NCBI GenBank assembly: GCA_027487845.1
Contig: JAIYCV010000018.1
Span: 1 to 64,000, forward strand
Length of the DNA: 64,000 bases
DNA from: Flammeovirgaceae bacterium
Lineage (GTDB): Bacteria; Bacteroidota; Bacteroidia; Cytophagales; Cyclobacteriaceae
Reading direction: 5' to 3'
The translations under genes and the position numbers were made by a program. The notes beneath the pieces are model-generated. The model did not search any database. It was not told the origin of the DNA and saw only the letters and a list, made by a program, of their open reading frames with translations. Positions 51,376 through 60,292 of the stretch are shown piece by piece; the stretch's first letter is position 1; each line of letters opens with the position of its first letter.

Positions 51376-53297
51376 TGAACAAAAAGTCGATTTGCCTCGC
51401 CATTTTGATGAGTTTTTTATGGGTTTTAGCGGCCAAGTCGCAGAGCCAATATAGCACGACATCAAAAAAGGCAATAGGGTTGTTTTTAGAAGCCGATAAT
51501 TTTAGGGTGAAGGGAGAGTACGACAAGGCAATAGACTTATTAAATCAAGCACTTAGCAAAGATAAAAATTTTGAAGAGGCTTATTTCCGATTGGGGCTCA
51601 TCTACCGGGCGAAGCAAGAACTTACTCATTCTACCAACTATTTGGAAGAAGGGCTTGCCTTAGCGAAGGATGGAAAGCATCGAAGGGAATATCTCTATGA
51701 ATTAGGTGATAACTACCTTCGTTTGGGGAAGTATGAAGAAAGCAAAACGAAACTTGGACTATTCCTGAACGAAGAGAAAATTAATAGCACTAAAATTGGA
51801 CGAGCTTCAGTTTGGCTGCAGCAAGCGGAGTATGGAATACAATACAGAGGTGAGAAGTTGGATTACGTTTACACACCCCTTAATGATTCGGTAAACAGCT
51901 ATCCCAATCAATATTTTCCCGTTCTCACTGCCGACAATTCTCAGTTGTTCTTTACTATTCGCTATGGTTCTGGCGTAAATGAAAATGAAGATATTGTGTT
52001 CACGTCTAAAAATAATCGCGGAGACTGGCGAAAGCCTGCTTCTGTTTCAGATAACATAAACTCAAACTTGCAAGAAGGTGCTTGCTCTATCTCAGCGGAT
52101 GGCAGACAGCTGATTTTTACCATGTGTGGTGGCATTACTTATGGACGGTGTGATTTATTTGAAAGCAAAAGGGTTGGGAATGATTGGACAAGGCCAGTGA
52201 ACCTGGGGCCGTTGGTAAATGGCAGTGAATGGGAAGGTCAGCCTTCCCTTTCGGCAGACGGCAGAGTGCTTTACTTTTCATCAAGCCGAAAAGGTGGGCT
52301 TGGCGGTTACGACCTTTGGATGACCAAGAAGGACGAAGCGGGAAAATGGACTAAAGCCCAAAATCTTGGGAATTCGGTGAATACAAAATTTGATGAGATC
52401 GCTCCCTTTATGCATGTTAATGGTCAAACCCTTTATTTCTCCTCGAACGGCTATCCTGGTTACGGTGGTTACGACATCTATCAATCCGAAAAATTGAAAA
52501 ATGGTTGGACTTTGCCTAAGAATCTGGGGGCACCCTTAAATGATTTCGAAGATCAGTTTTCTTTTTTTGTCACTTCAGATGGCACAGAGGCCTATTTCTC
52601 TAAAGCCGATGTCAATAATCATGGGCTTTCGAAGATTTACACTACATCCATTCCAAAAGAAAAACAGCTGGCAAAGAAAAGCTTTTCGGTAAAAGGAATA
52701 GTTACAGACATCGAAACCTCCAAACCAGTTAAGGCAACTATCGAACTCTCAAACCAAAAGGAAAGTGAAAAAGTAGCATTGGTTGAAAGCGATTCTATAA
52801 ATGGATCTTATCTTTTTGTGTTAAGTAAAGGCGCCAACTATTCATTATTCGTTTCGGCAAAGGGGTATCTTTTTAAAACCTATAATTTTGAAATCGATTC
52901 AACCAAAGCGGTAAAACCGATAATACTAAATATCGAATTGAAACCTATAAGGCAAAGAGCATCAGCCCTATTAAACAATATCTTTTTTGACTACGATAAA
53001 TACGAGATTAAGGCAGAATCTCATCCAGAACTGGCTAATGTGGTAAAATTTTTAGTCGATAACCCTGCACTTATAATAGAAGTGACTGGCCACACGGATA
53101 ACAAGGGCTCGGAAGAGTATAACATCAAGCTTTCGCAAAAAAGAGCACAGTCAGTGATCGATTTCTTAGCAGCTAAAGGGGTTGATAAGGGTAAAATGTC
53201 TGCCAAGGGTTACGGAGCGTCAAAGCCTTTGGTGGATAATAATTCGGAAACAAACAGGCAATTAAATCGAAGGATAGAGTTTGTAATTGTGAAGTAA
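51375..53297 (+). CDS. OmpA-family protein with TPR and PD40 repeats
   Basis: A 640-residue envelope protein. A signal peptide ends near AAKSQ. Then come TPR helices (about 28-155), a PD40/WD40-like propeller (about 180-430, with YFSSSRKGGLGGYDLW and YFSSNGYPGYGGYDIY), a carboxypeptidase-regulatory-like domain (about 440-525) and an OmpA C-terminal peptidoglycan-binding domain with TGHTDNKGSEEYNIKLSQKRA. Such proteins are tied to type IX secretion or envelope attachment in Bacteroidetes. The ATG shares a base with the upstream TGA. Confidence 0.88.
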   Translation: MNKKSICLAILMSFLWVLAAKSQSQYSTTSKKAIGLFLEADNFRVKGEYDKAIDLLNQALSKDKNFEEAYFRLGLIYRAKQELTHSTNYLEEGLALAKDGKHRREYLYELGDNYLRLGKYEESKTKLGLFLNEEKINSTKIGRASVWLQQAEYGIQYRGEKLDYVYTPLNDSVNSYPNQYFPVLTADNSQLFFTIRYGSGVNENEDIVFTSKNNRGDWRKPASVSDNINSNLQEGACSISADGRQLIFTMCGGITYGRCDLFESKRVGNDWTRPVNLGPLVNGSEWEGQPSLSADGRVLYFSSSRKGGLGGYDLWMTKKDEAGKWTKAQNLGNSVNTKFDEIAPFMHVNGQTLYFSSNGYPGYGGYDIYQSEKLKNGWTLPKNLGAPLNDFEDQFSFFVTSDGTEAYFSKADVNNHGLSKIYTTSIPKEKQLAKKSFSVKGIVTDIETSKPVKATIELSNQKESEKVALVESDSINGSYLFVLSKGANYSLFVSAKGYLFKTYNFEIDSTKAVKPIILNIELKPIRQRASALLNNIFFDYDKYEIKAESHPELANVVKFLVDNPALIIEVTGHTDNKGSEEYNIKLSQKRAQSVIDFLAAKGVDKGKMSAKGYGASKPLVDNNSETNRQLNRRIEFVIVK

Positions 53298-53342
53298 CGC
53301 CAGAATTTCATCCCATCGCTCAAAACTAATATAACCTCTAAT

Positions 53343-53377
53343 ACCCAAAAGCACTCATGGATTAGTGCTTTTGGGTT
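53343..53377 (+). terminator. Terminator after the OmpA/PD40 gene
   Basis: Perfect 13-bp stem ACCCAAAAGCACT/AGTGCTTTTGGGT with an 8-base loop. The T-tract is weak, so it may act in both directions. The remaining 166 bp before the SusC gene are AT-rich and show no clear promoter box. Confidence 0.65.
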
Positions 53378-53543
53378 GACCAGAGCCTCAAGAAAATATA
53401 ACGTGCTAATAAAAACGCAAGCAGTAGTTTTCTTTTGATCTTCATTTCAAAATAATAGTAATACTTTAACATTATTTTGATTTACCGTTTCTGTTTTCTT
53501 ATTATTGTGAGTATTAATTAATTATTAACTAACCTAAACTATT

Positions 53544-56500
53544 ATGAAGAAATTTTTACTTACGAAATTTCTCTTGCTGTTGCTAATTAGCAGTGCTGCA
53601 TGGGCGCAAGAGAAAACGGTATCGGGTAAGGTCACTTCGTCTGAAGACGGAACTGCTTTGCCGGGTGTGAGTGTGCTTTTAAAAGGCACAGCAAACGGAA
53701 CTGTTACAGACGCAGAAGGCAAATATAGCCTTTTGGTGAGCGGTGGCGGGAGTCAATCTTTGGTTTTTTCGTTCATCGGTCTAAAATCCACCGAAGTTGA
53801 GATCGGTGAACGTTCAGTGGTGGATATTTCGTTAGGCTTAGACGTGACGCAACTTTCGGAAGTAGTGGTAGTGGGTCAAGGAGCTGCCAAAGAAAAGAAA
53901 GCCTTGGGCTATGCCGTGTCGACAGTTGGTGCTGACCAGCTTGCTGCCCGCCCACAGCAAGATGTTGCCAGAATTTTGCAAGGAAAAATTCCAGGAGTCA
54001 ATATCTCGCCTACTGGTGGTACTTCCGGATCGGGATCAAGCATAAACATTAGAGGGTATAGTTCTTTGAGCGGAAGCACGCAACCTCTTTTTGTCGTGGA
54101 CGGTGTTCCGTTTAACTCGGGAACTAACAATGGGTCTGATTTTGCTACAGGTGGAGCCGCAGGTACTCCAAGTCGCTTTAGTGATCTAGACCCGAATAAC
54201 ATACAGACGTTAAGTGTGCTGAAAGGATTGGCGGCAACCGTGCTATATGGAGATCAGGGACGAAATGGCGTGATTCTTGTCACAACAAAATCTGGAAAGG
54301 GTAAAAAAAACGCAGAGCTGACTGTTCAACAAACGGTCAATATTACAGAGGTGGCCTCATTGCCGAAATTTCAAAATTCTTGGGGAAACGGATTTCAAGG
54401 TCTATACGGGGCCTTTTTTAGCAATTGGGGTCCTGGCTTTTCTGAGATTGATTCGGTAGGGCATCCATATCAATTTTTAGGCTCAGCCTCACTTCGAGAT
54501 GCTTACCCACAATACCTTTTCAATAGAATCAAATATGACCCAGCACAAGATATCAGCAAATTCTTTCGCAAGGGAGTTGCTTCTAATACGTATGTGAATT
54601 TTTCTGGCGGAAGCGATAAAGTTGGATTCAACTCTTCTGTTTCTTATACGAAGGAGCAGGGTTTTGCTCCAGGCAACGATCAGACAAAACTAAATCTTAG
54701 TTTAGGTATTAACGCCACAATAACAAGTAAATTAACTCTACAGAATAGCATTCTGTTTTCGGTAAATAATGTGATCCAGCCGCCTCTGAATGGAGCCACA
54801 GGTGGTGGTGGAACGTTCAATGGAGTTCCCTCATTGTATGGGCAATTCTTATATACCCCACGTAACTTAGATATATTTGATTGGCCGAGTGCTACACCAG
54901 ATAATAGAAGCATTTACTACAGAGGAGGAAATGATATTGCTAATCCGCTTTGGATTGCGGACAATTACAAAGAACTGAATAATACGACAAGGGTATTTAA
55001 TTCAACAACATTGTCGTATGATTTAACTGATAATTTAAGTTTTTCATACAGAATGGGTTATGATACTTACACGGAGGCCCAAGAACGGAAATTTAATAGG
55101 GGAGGGGTGCAAGGTCCCAACATCATTAACGGTGTTTACCAAACTCAGACGGTTCGTAACCTGATTTTTAATCAGGATTTCATTGTTAGTTTCAATAAGG
55201 AATTGAACCAAAATTTTAACTTATCTGCCCGTGTTGGATTTAATGCACGGAATGATCAATTTAAGCGCGATGGTTTATATTCTGAGGGTCAGGCGATCGA
55301 TAACTTATTTAGGCATTACAATTTCTCCACTGCATCCGCGAGAAGTATTGGATTTTCGGATACTCCTGCCAATGCCCGAATCTTGAATAGGGAGACAGAG
55401 GAGCAACGAATGGGGGTGTATGGAGACTTTTCCTTAGACTATAAACAGTATCTTTTTTTAAACCTTGCTGGTAGAAATGATTGGACCTCAACCCTAGAAA
55501 CTGCCAATAACAATATATTCTACCCAAGTGCTTCGGTTTCCTTTATACCCACAGAAGCTTTCGCGGGAATCAAATCGAGCACTTTGAGCTATTTGAAATT
55601 CAGATTCGGTTATGGAACTTCGGCCGGATTTGCCCCTTTCCCATATGGGACGAGATCAGTTGCTTCCTTAAACACGCGTGGTTTTGTTGATTTAACTGGC
55701 GCACCCACAACAGTAAACTCAATCGGGAATTTCTTGGGAAATGCAAATTTGAGACCTGAGCTACAACAAGAAATTGAAGTAGGTTTAGATGCGAAGTTGC
55801 TGAACGATCGAATTGGAGTAGATCTAACCTTCTATGATCGCAGCACAAAAGATTTGATCACAGAAGCGCCATTAGACCCTTCCACTGGCTATACTAGAAC
55901 GTTAACTAATGTCGGGAAGCTAAGCAATAAGGGTGTTGAATTGGGTCTTAACGGAAAGATCTTAAATGGAGGTGCGTTTCGTTGGGATGCTACCCTAAAT
56001 TTTAATATTGTTCGACCTGAAATAATTGAGTTAGGAAGCAGCTTGTCTGAGGTAGTTATTGCTGGATTTTCAAATCGGGGCAATTTTGCAATTCCAGGCC
56101 GCCCCTACAATATTATCAAGGGTAACGCAGTAAGGAAATCACCTGATGGACAAAGAATAGTGAGGGATAACGATGGTCTTTATGCTGTCGACCCGATTAT
56201 TCAAGAGATCGCGAATCCTAATCCAAACTGGACTACTTCCTTATTCAATACCTTCACCTATAAAGGTTTTGCACTAAACATTCAGGTGGATTACCGTCAA
56301 GGTGGTCAAATGTATGCTTCCACACCTTCGGCAACAATTGGTCGTGGTACAGTATCTACCGATGTCGAATATGGCTACGATCAAACATTTATTCTACCTG
56401 GAGTTCTTGAATTTACTAACGCAGATGGAACGCTAGGATATCGCAAAAACGATAAGCAAGTTACTGCCTCAGACTATGGATTCAATGTCCAGTTCAACGG

Positions 56501-56780
56501 AACAGATGATACCTCCATTTTTGATGGCACTACAATTCGTTTACGTGAAGTTTCATTAGCCTACGAATTACCTAAAACGATATTCGGCAAAACTCTTTTC
56601 AAATCGGGTTCTATTCAGCTTAATGGAAATAACCTGTGGTTCAGGGCAGTCAATGTACCGGCAAACGTCAATTTCGATACTGAGGTATTAAGCACTGGTG
56701 TAGGTAACGGTGCCGGATTTGATTATTTGACCGGCCCCAGTGCAAGGCGATACGGTGTCGTGCTGAAACTTACTTTCTAA
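53544..56780 (+). CDS. SusC/RagA-type TonB-linked outer-membrane transporter (system 1)
   Basis: A 1078-residue outer-membrane receptor. Signal peptide (1-22), carboxypeptidase-regulatory-like domain (about 24-110, with VSGKVTSSEDGTALPGVSV), plug domain (about 125-235, with DVARILQGKIPGVNISPTGG) and a 22-strand barrel ending in aromatic LKLTF. It imports oligomers captured by the SusD-like lipoprotein encoded 20 bp downstream, powered by TonB. No glycosidase is coupled, so the substrate is unknown. Confidence 0.93.
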   Translation: MKKFLLTKFLLLLLISSAAWAQEKTVSGKVTSSEDGTALPGVSVLLKGTANGTVTDAEGKYSLLVSGGGSQSLVFSFIGLKSTEVEIGERSVVDISLGLDVTQLSEVVVVGQGAAKEKKALGYAVSTVGADQLAARPQQDVARILQGKIPGVNISPTGGTSGSGSSINIRGYSSLSGSTQPLFVVDGVPFNSGTNNGSDFATGGAAGTPSRFSDLDPNNIQTLSVLKGLAATVLYGDQGRNGVILVTTKSGKGKKNAELTVQQTVNITEVASLPKFQNSWGNGFQGLYGAFFSNWGPGFSEIDSVGHPYQFLGSASLRDAYPQYLFNRIKYDPAQDISKFFRKGVASNTYVNFSGGSDKVGFNSSVSYTKEQGFAPGNDQTKLNLSLGINATITSKLTLQNSILFSVNNVIQPPLNGATGGGGTFNGVPSLYGQFLYTPRNLDIFDWPSATPDNRSIYYRGGNDIANPLWIADNYKELNNTTRVFNSTTLSYDLTDNLSFSYRMGYDTYTEAQERKFNRGGVQGPNIINGVYQTQTVRNLIFNQDFIVSFNKELNQNFNLSARVGFNARNDQFKRDGLYSEGQAIDNLFRHYNFSTASARSIGFSDTPANARILNRETEEQRMGVYGDFSLDYKQYLFLNLAGRNDWTSTLETANNNIFYPSASVSFIPTEAFAGIKSSTLSYLKFRFGYGTSAGFAPFPYGTRSVASLNTRGFVDLTGAPTTVNSIGNFLGNANLRPELQQEIEVGLDAKLLNDRIGVDLTFYDRSTKDLITEAPLDPSTGYTRTLTNVGKLSNKGVELGLNGKILNGGAFRWDATLNFNIVRPEIIELGSSLSEVVIAGFSNRGNFAIPGRPYNIIKGNAVRKSPDGQRIVRDNDGLYAVDPIIQEIANPNPNWTTSLFNTFTYKGFALNIQVDYRQGGQMYASTPSATIGRGTVSTDVEYGYDQTFILPGVLEFTNADGTLGYRKNDKQVTASDYGFNVQFNGTDDTSIFDGTTIRLREVSLAYELPKTIFGKTLFKSGSIQLNGNNLWFRAVNVPANVNFDTEVLSTGVGNGAGFDYLTGPSARRYGVVLKLTF

Positions 56781-56800
56781 CTTAAATTAAGATATTCATT

Positions 56801-58918
56801 ATGAAGCACTTTAAATCATTTTACATAGCAGTTTTAATAATCTTGGCTACTTCGTGTAAGCTAGATTTGTTAGACGATCCAAACGCAGTAAAGCTTACTT
56901 CCACTGGACCGAGCCTATTGCTGAATAATATTCAAATCGATTTGGCGGATTTTTTTAACAGAGCCAGTACTTTTGGAATGCAAATGACACGCCTTCAAAA
57001 CTCAGGAGGCTCTGTCTATGAGAATTTCGCAAACCCGCAGTCTTTTGACCAAATGTGGTCTATTGGCTATGCTAACGTGTTGACGGATTGTGATATTTTG
57101 ATTAAGCAGGCGGATGAAAATCGTTTTACCGTTCATGCTGGGATGGCTCGCATTATGCAAGCCTATACGTTATCCGTTTTAGTCGATTACTTTGGAAACG
57201 TCCCTTTCTCGGAATCTTTTAAGGGACTTGAAAATCTTAATCCAAAGGTTGACAAAATGGAGGATTTGTATCCTGCCATTATCGCAATTCTAGACAAATC
57301 TCTTTCAAATTTAGCAACAACAACAGTGCCCAACGCATTGGCTCCCGCAATAACCGATTTCTACTATGGAGGAAGTATAGCGAAATGGAGAACATTAGCC
57401 AATTCTTTGAAATTGAAAATGGGACTCAATTTGAAAAAGGTGGACCCTACGCGAGCGGTTAAAACAATTAATGAAGCCTTGACCGCAGGTGTAATGAGTG
57501 CCCAAGGAGACAGTTTTGTATTTAGGTATGCAACCAATAATGCTGATCCAGACGTTAGGCATCCTAGATTCACCGGGAATTATATTACTGGCGCGGGAGA
57601 CTATATGGCCAATTACTTAATGTGGCAGATGTTTTACGGGTATGACATGACTGATCCGAGAATGAGATTTTATTTTTACCGGCAAAGAGGGGCTAATTCA
57701 TCCGATCCTAATGAAATTCGATGCGTGGCTCAGACGGCTCCGACTCATTATCCATTCTCTACAGGAACTGCCATTGTGTACTCACCAACTCCTGGAGATC
57801 CTACCAGAGTACCTCCCGGTATTTCCTCAAATCCAGGGAGTCCAGCGTGGAGTAGAACATTTTGTTTCCCGACCCCAGTAGGCTATTGGGGTCGTGAACA
57901 CGTGGATCCTCAAGGTATTCCTCCTGACGGATTAGCTCGGACAACATGGGGTTCATACCCTGCAGGTGGTCGCTTTGATGCAAATGTAAACGGGGGCGCT
58001 AACAATCCTGCCTTGGGTATGAGGGGTGCCGGAATTCAGCCGATTTTAATGCGCTCAGCTATAAATTTTATGCGCGCTGAGATTGCATTGTCTCCCGAGT
58101 TGGCTGGCGCTGCAACCGCTGGGCCAGCAGAAACTCAGTTTGATTTGGGTGTCAAAAACTCATTGGCTGATGTGCGTGATTGGGCAATCAACGGTACTCT
58201 CGGGACAAATGCATTCGGTGCAGCGCCAGCCGAGACAGCCACAATCAACGGTTTTTTTCCTGTTACCGGAACGGTTCTCACAAACGTACGTGTAGCTACT
58301 ACTGCGAATTTGGCGACCAGATCGGGATTATTAACCGTAGATGGAGTTACCTTGGCTGAGGGTGATCGTGTATTAGTGAAAGATCAAACGACAGCCAGTC
58401 AGAATGGGATCTATGTTGCAGCGGCAGGTACATGGACTCGATCATCAGATGCCGACACAGGAGCAAAACTACTTTCCGCGACTGTTACCGTTTCAGAAGG
58501 GACAACCAACCGCACGGCTCGATTCGTTCAGATAACAACGGGTACTATTAATGTTGATACTACTACTCCTGCGGCTACCGCGATTAATTGGAGGTCTCCG
58601 TTGGCGGATGAAATTGCAAGATACACCGCGCGTGCCAATGCTGCCTTTGCTGGTGCAACGTCCAACGCGAAGATGGATTTTGTTGCGAGAGAGTATTGGA
58701 TTTCACTCTTTGGTTCTGGTGTTGAGGCATATAACCTTTACAGGCGCACCGGGTTGCCCAACGGAATGCAACCTACTGTTAACCCCTCACCTGGAGCATT
58801 TCCAAGGACTTTTTGGTACCCAGCATCTTTTGAGGGCAGAAACTCTGAAGTTCAGCAGAAAACGAACCTTACTGGTAAAGTATTCTGGGATACATTTGAT
58901 ACTAAACTTGACTTTTAA
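56801..58918 (+). CDS. SusD-like lipoprotein with an inserted phage-tail-like domain
   Basis: A 705-residue substrate-binding lipoprotein (lipobox LATSC, Cys19) of the SusD-like_2 type: FFNRASTFGMQMTRLQNSGG, GMARIMQAYTLSVLVDYFGNVPFS and the C-terminal EYWISLFGSGVEAYNLYRRTGLPNGMQPT. The family is normally about 450-550 residues. Between the Ala/Gly-rich linker near 470-490 and the ADEIARYTARANAAF helix (602-616) there is an extra segment, residues 496-600, unlike SusD and like domains of phage tail or structural proteins. Confidence 0.9.
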   Translation: MKHFKSFYIAVLIILATSCKLDLLDDPNAVKLTSTGPSLLLNNIQIDLADFFNRASTFGMQMTRLQNSGGSVYENFANPQSFDQMWSIGYANVLTDCDILIKQADENRFTVHAGMARIMQAYTLSVLVDYFGNVPFSESFKGLENLNPKVDKMEDLYPAIIAILDKSLSNLATTTVPNALAPAITDFYYGGSIAKWRTLANSLKLKMGLNLKKVDPTRAVKTINEALTAGVMSAQGDSFVFRYATNNADPDVRHPRFTGNYITGAGDYMANYLMWQMFYGYDMTDPRMRFYFYRQRGANSSDPNEIRCVAQTAPTHYPFSTGTAIVYSPTPGDPTRVPPGISSNPGSPAWSRTFCFPTPVGYWGREHVDPQGIPPDGLARTTWGSYPAGGRFDANVNGGANNPALGMRGAGIQPILMRSAINFMRAEIALSPELAGAATAGPAETQFDLGVKNSLADVRDWAINGTLGTNAFGAAPAETATINGFFPVTGTVLTNVRVATTANLATRSGLLTVDGVTLAEGDRVLVKDQTTASQNGIYVAAAGTWTRSSDADTGAKLLSATVTVSEGTTNRTARFVQITTGTINVDTTTPAATAINWRSPLADEIARYTARANAAFAGATSNAKMDFVAREYWISLFGSGVEAYNLYRRTGLPNGMQPTVNPSPGAFPRTFWYPASFEGRNSEVQQKTNLTGKVFWDTFDTKLDF
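58286..58600 (+). other. Domain insertion resembling phage tail/structural protein modules, inside the SusD-like gene
   Basis: Encodes residues 496-600. The run VRVATTANLATRSG, then TVDGVTLAEGDRVLVKDQT, ASQNGIYVAAAGTWTRSSDAD and a closing strand region matches the pattern I know from phage tail-fibre and other structural proteins. The match rests on recall of the family pattern; no database was searched. In frame, no stop, no repeats at the edges. Confidence 0.65.
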
Positions 58919-58938
58919 GTGTCTTAAATCTACATAAA

Positions 58939-60072
58939 ATGAAATTTAGAAAATATACGTTATTGACAGCATTTCTATTAGCTGTTGTAGTGATTGGTTG
59001 CAGAGACAAAGATTTGTATCCACTTCCGTATGATGACAGGGAAGTCGGTGCTTACATGCGTTTGTATTCGTTAACATCGAACATCATTGATTTGAATGAC
59101 CTCGCAAATAGTGGATTGGACGCTACTTTTGAAGCCGTAGATGATAATGGCGGAAACAATCTGCAGGAATTCAGAATATTCGTTTCACACAGAAGGAGTA
59201 CTGCGTTGTCAAAGGAAGTACTTGTAAAGACCATTCCTGGTTCAGCTTTCACAAAAGTGCCAGAACCCACTTTCTCAGAGTACACTCGGGCTAAAGTCAG
59301 AGTTTCAGCAGCCGAATCACTTACAGCGCTTGCTTCATCTCAAAATTCGGGCTTTCCTGGTGCTTTTGCCAATGCGGATCAGTTGACTTATCGAGGTGTC
59401 ATGGTTCTTAAAGATGGGCGAGAATTTACCAGCACGAATACTACGCCAAACATCACCGGGGGTCAGTTTTATAGTGCTTCATTCTTGTATACTCTGACGA
59501 TTAGAAATCAAACTACCGCGAATTCATGGATAGGGCAATATTCACTGGCGCAAACTGCAATTTGGTCTCCAAATCACTCACCCGCTTTGCATGCAACACC
59601 ACAATTCCCTGCTTATCTTGCTGAGCGTTTGTTTCCTAATCAAACTGTTACACTAAGTATCCCCGCGGGAGGTTTGTCTACAGAAAGGCAATTCACTGTA
59701 AATTATAAAGGACAAAACGTAACTTTGAGGTTTAACTTGGAGCCCGCTCCAACCGCAGCTGCACCCACCACTGGATCGGTATTTATTCCGTTACAAAACT
59801 CGACTGTGGATTGCAGCTCTGAAAGGGAATTGTATTGGACAATGCCGACCGCAGGTTCTTTCGGAAGTACTGCTTCACCTCCGCCAGCGTATACAAATAC
59901 ACTTCTGCCCGGGGGAGTAACTGCTAACCAAGGATCTTACAACACCTCTCAAAACGGCTTGGCGGTGGGTAATTCACTGAGCATTGGCTTAGATGACGAT
60001 GCAGACGAGTATGGAAGACGAAATGGTTATTGCACCTGGACTCGAAGAGTGCGGTTAACTTTGACTAGATAG
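58939..60072 (+). CDS. Third gene of SUS system 1, lipoprotein of unknown function
   Basis: A 377-residue lipoprotein (VVVIGC, Cys21). The protein is strand-rich and has a Ser/Thr- and Pro-rich C-terminal half. It may be a surface glycan- or peptide-binding accessory, like the extra lipoproteins in other SUS operons, but no domain is recognised. It is 20 bp behind the SusD-like gene and is followed by a strong terminator, so it closes the operon. Confidence 0.72.
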   Translation: MKFRKYTLLTAFLLAVVVIGCRDKDLYPLPYDDREVGAYMRLYSLTSNIIDLNDLANSGLDATFEAVDDNGGNNLQEFRIFVSHRRSTALSKEVLVKTIPGSAFTKVPEPTFSEYTRAKVRVSAAESLTALASSQNSGFPGAFANADQLTYRGVMVLKDGREFTSTNTTPNITGGQFYSASFLYTLTIRNQTTANSWIGQYSLAQTAIWSPNHSPALHATPQFPAYLAERLFPNQTVTLSIPAGGLSTERQFTVNYKGQNVTLRFNLEPAPTAAAPTTGSVFIPLQNSTVDCSSERELYWTMPTAGSFGSTASPPPAYTNTLLPGGVTANQGSYNTSQNGLAVGNSLSIGLDDDADEYGRRNGYCTWTRRVRLTLTR

Positions 60073-60100
60073 AATAGGTTTAGGTTCTCGTTAGATAGGA

Positions 60101-60134
60101 AAGAGCCCTCTAAATGAGGGCTCTTTTCATTTTA
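60101..60134 (+). terminator. Terminator of SUS operon 1
   Basis: Perfect 10-bp stem AAGAGCCCTC/GAGGGCTCTT with loop TAAAT, followed by TTCATTTTAG. The next 158 bp before the second SusC gene are AT-rich without a recognised gene. Confidence 0.88.
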
Positions 60135-60292
60135 GTCAAAAATCGCAAATTATTTTTTTTACATAAAAACCCTCCGAAATCGGTAGAATATTTGCTTTCT
60201 AGGTCTATTTACGACAGCTTATTTTTAATAATTTGGTAATGTTAGGCAGTATCCCCTATATTTCAGCCTATTTTAACCTAAATTTATTTATT

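Noticed and set aside
58551-58937. 128-codon frame overlapping the end of the SusD-like gene
   Set aside because: Out-of-frame shadow; residue composition is not protein-like and the SusD-like frame is clear through the region.
44637-60072. A polysaccharide utilisation locus joining the GH5 enzyme and the SusC/SusD genes
   Set aside because: They are 8 kb apart, on opposite strands and separated by lepA, folD, queE and pab genes; no glycosidase is coupled to either SUS pair.
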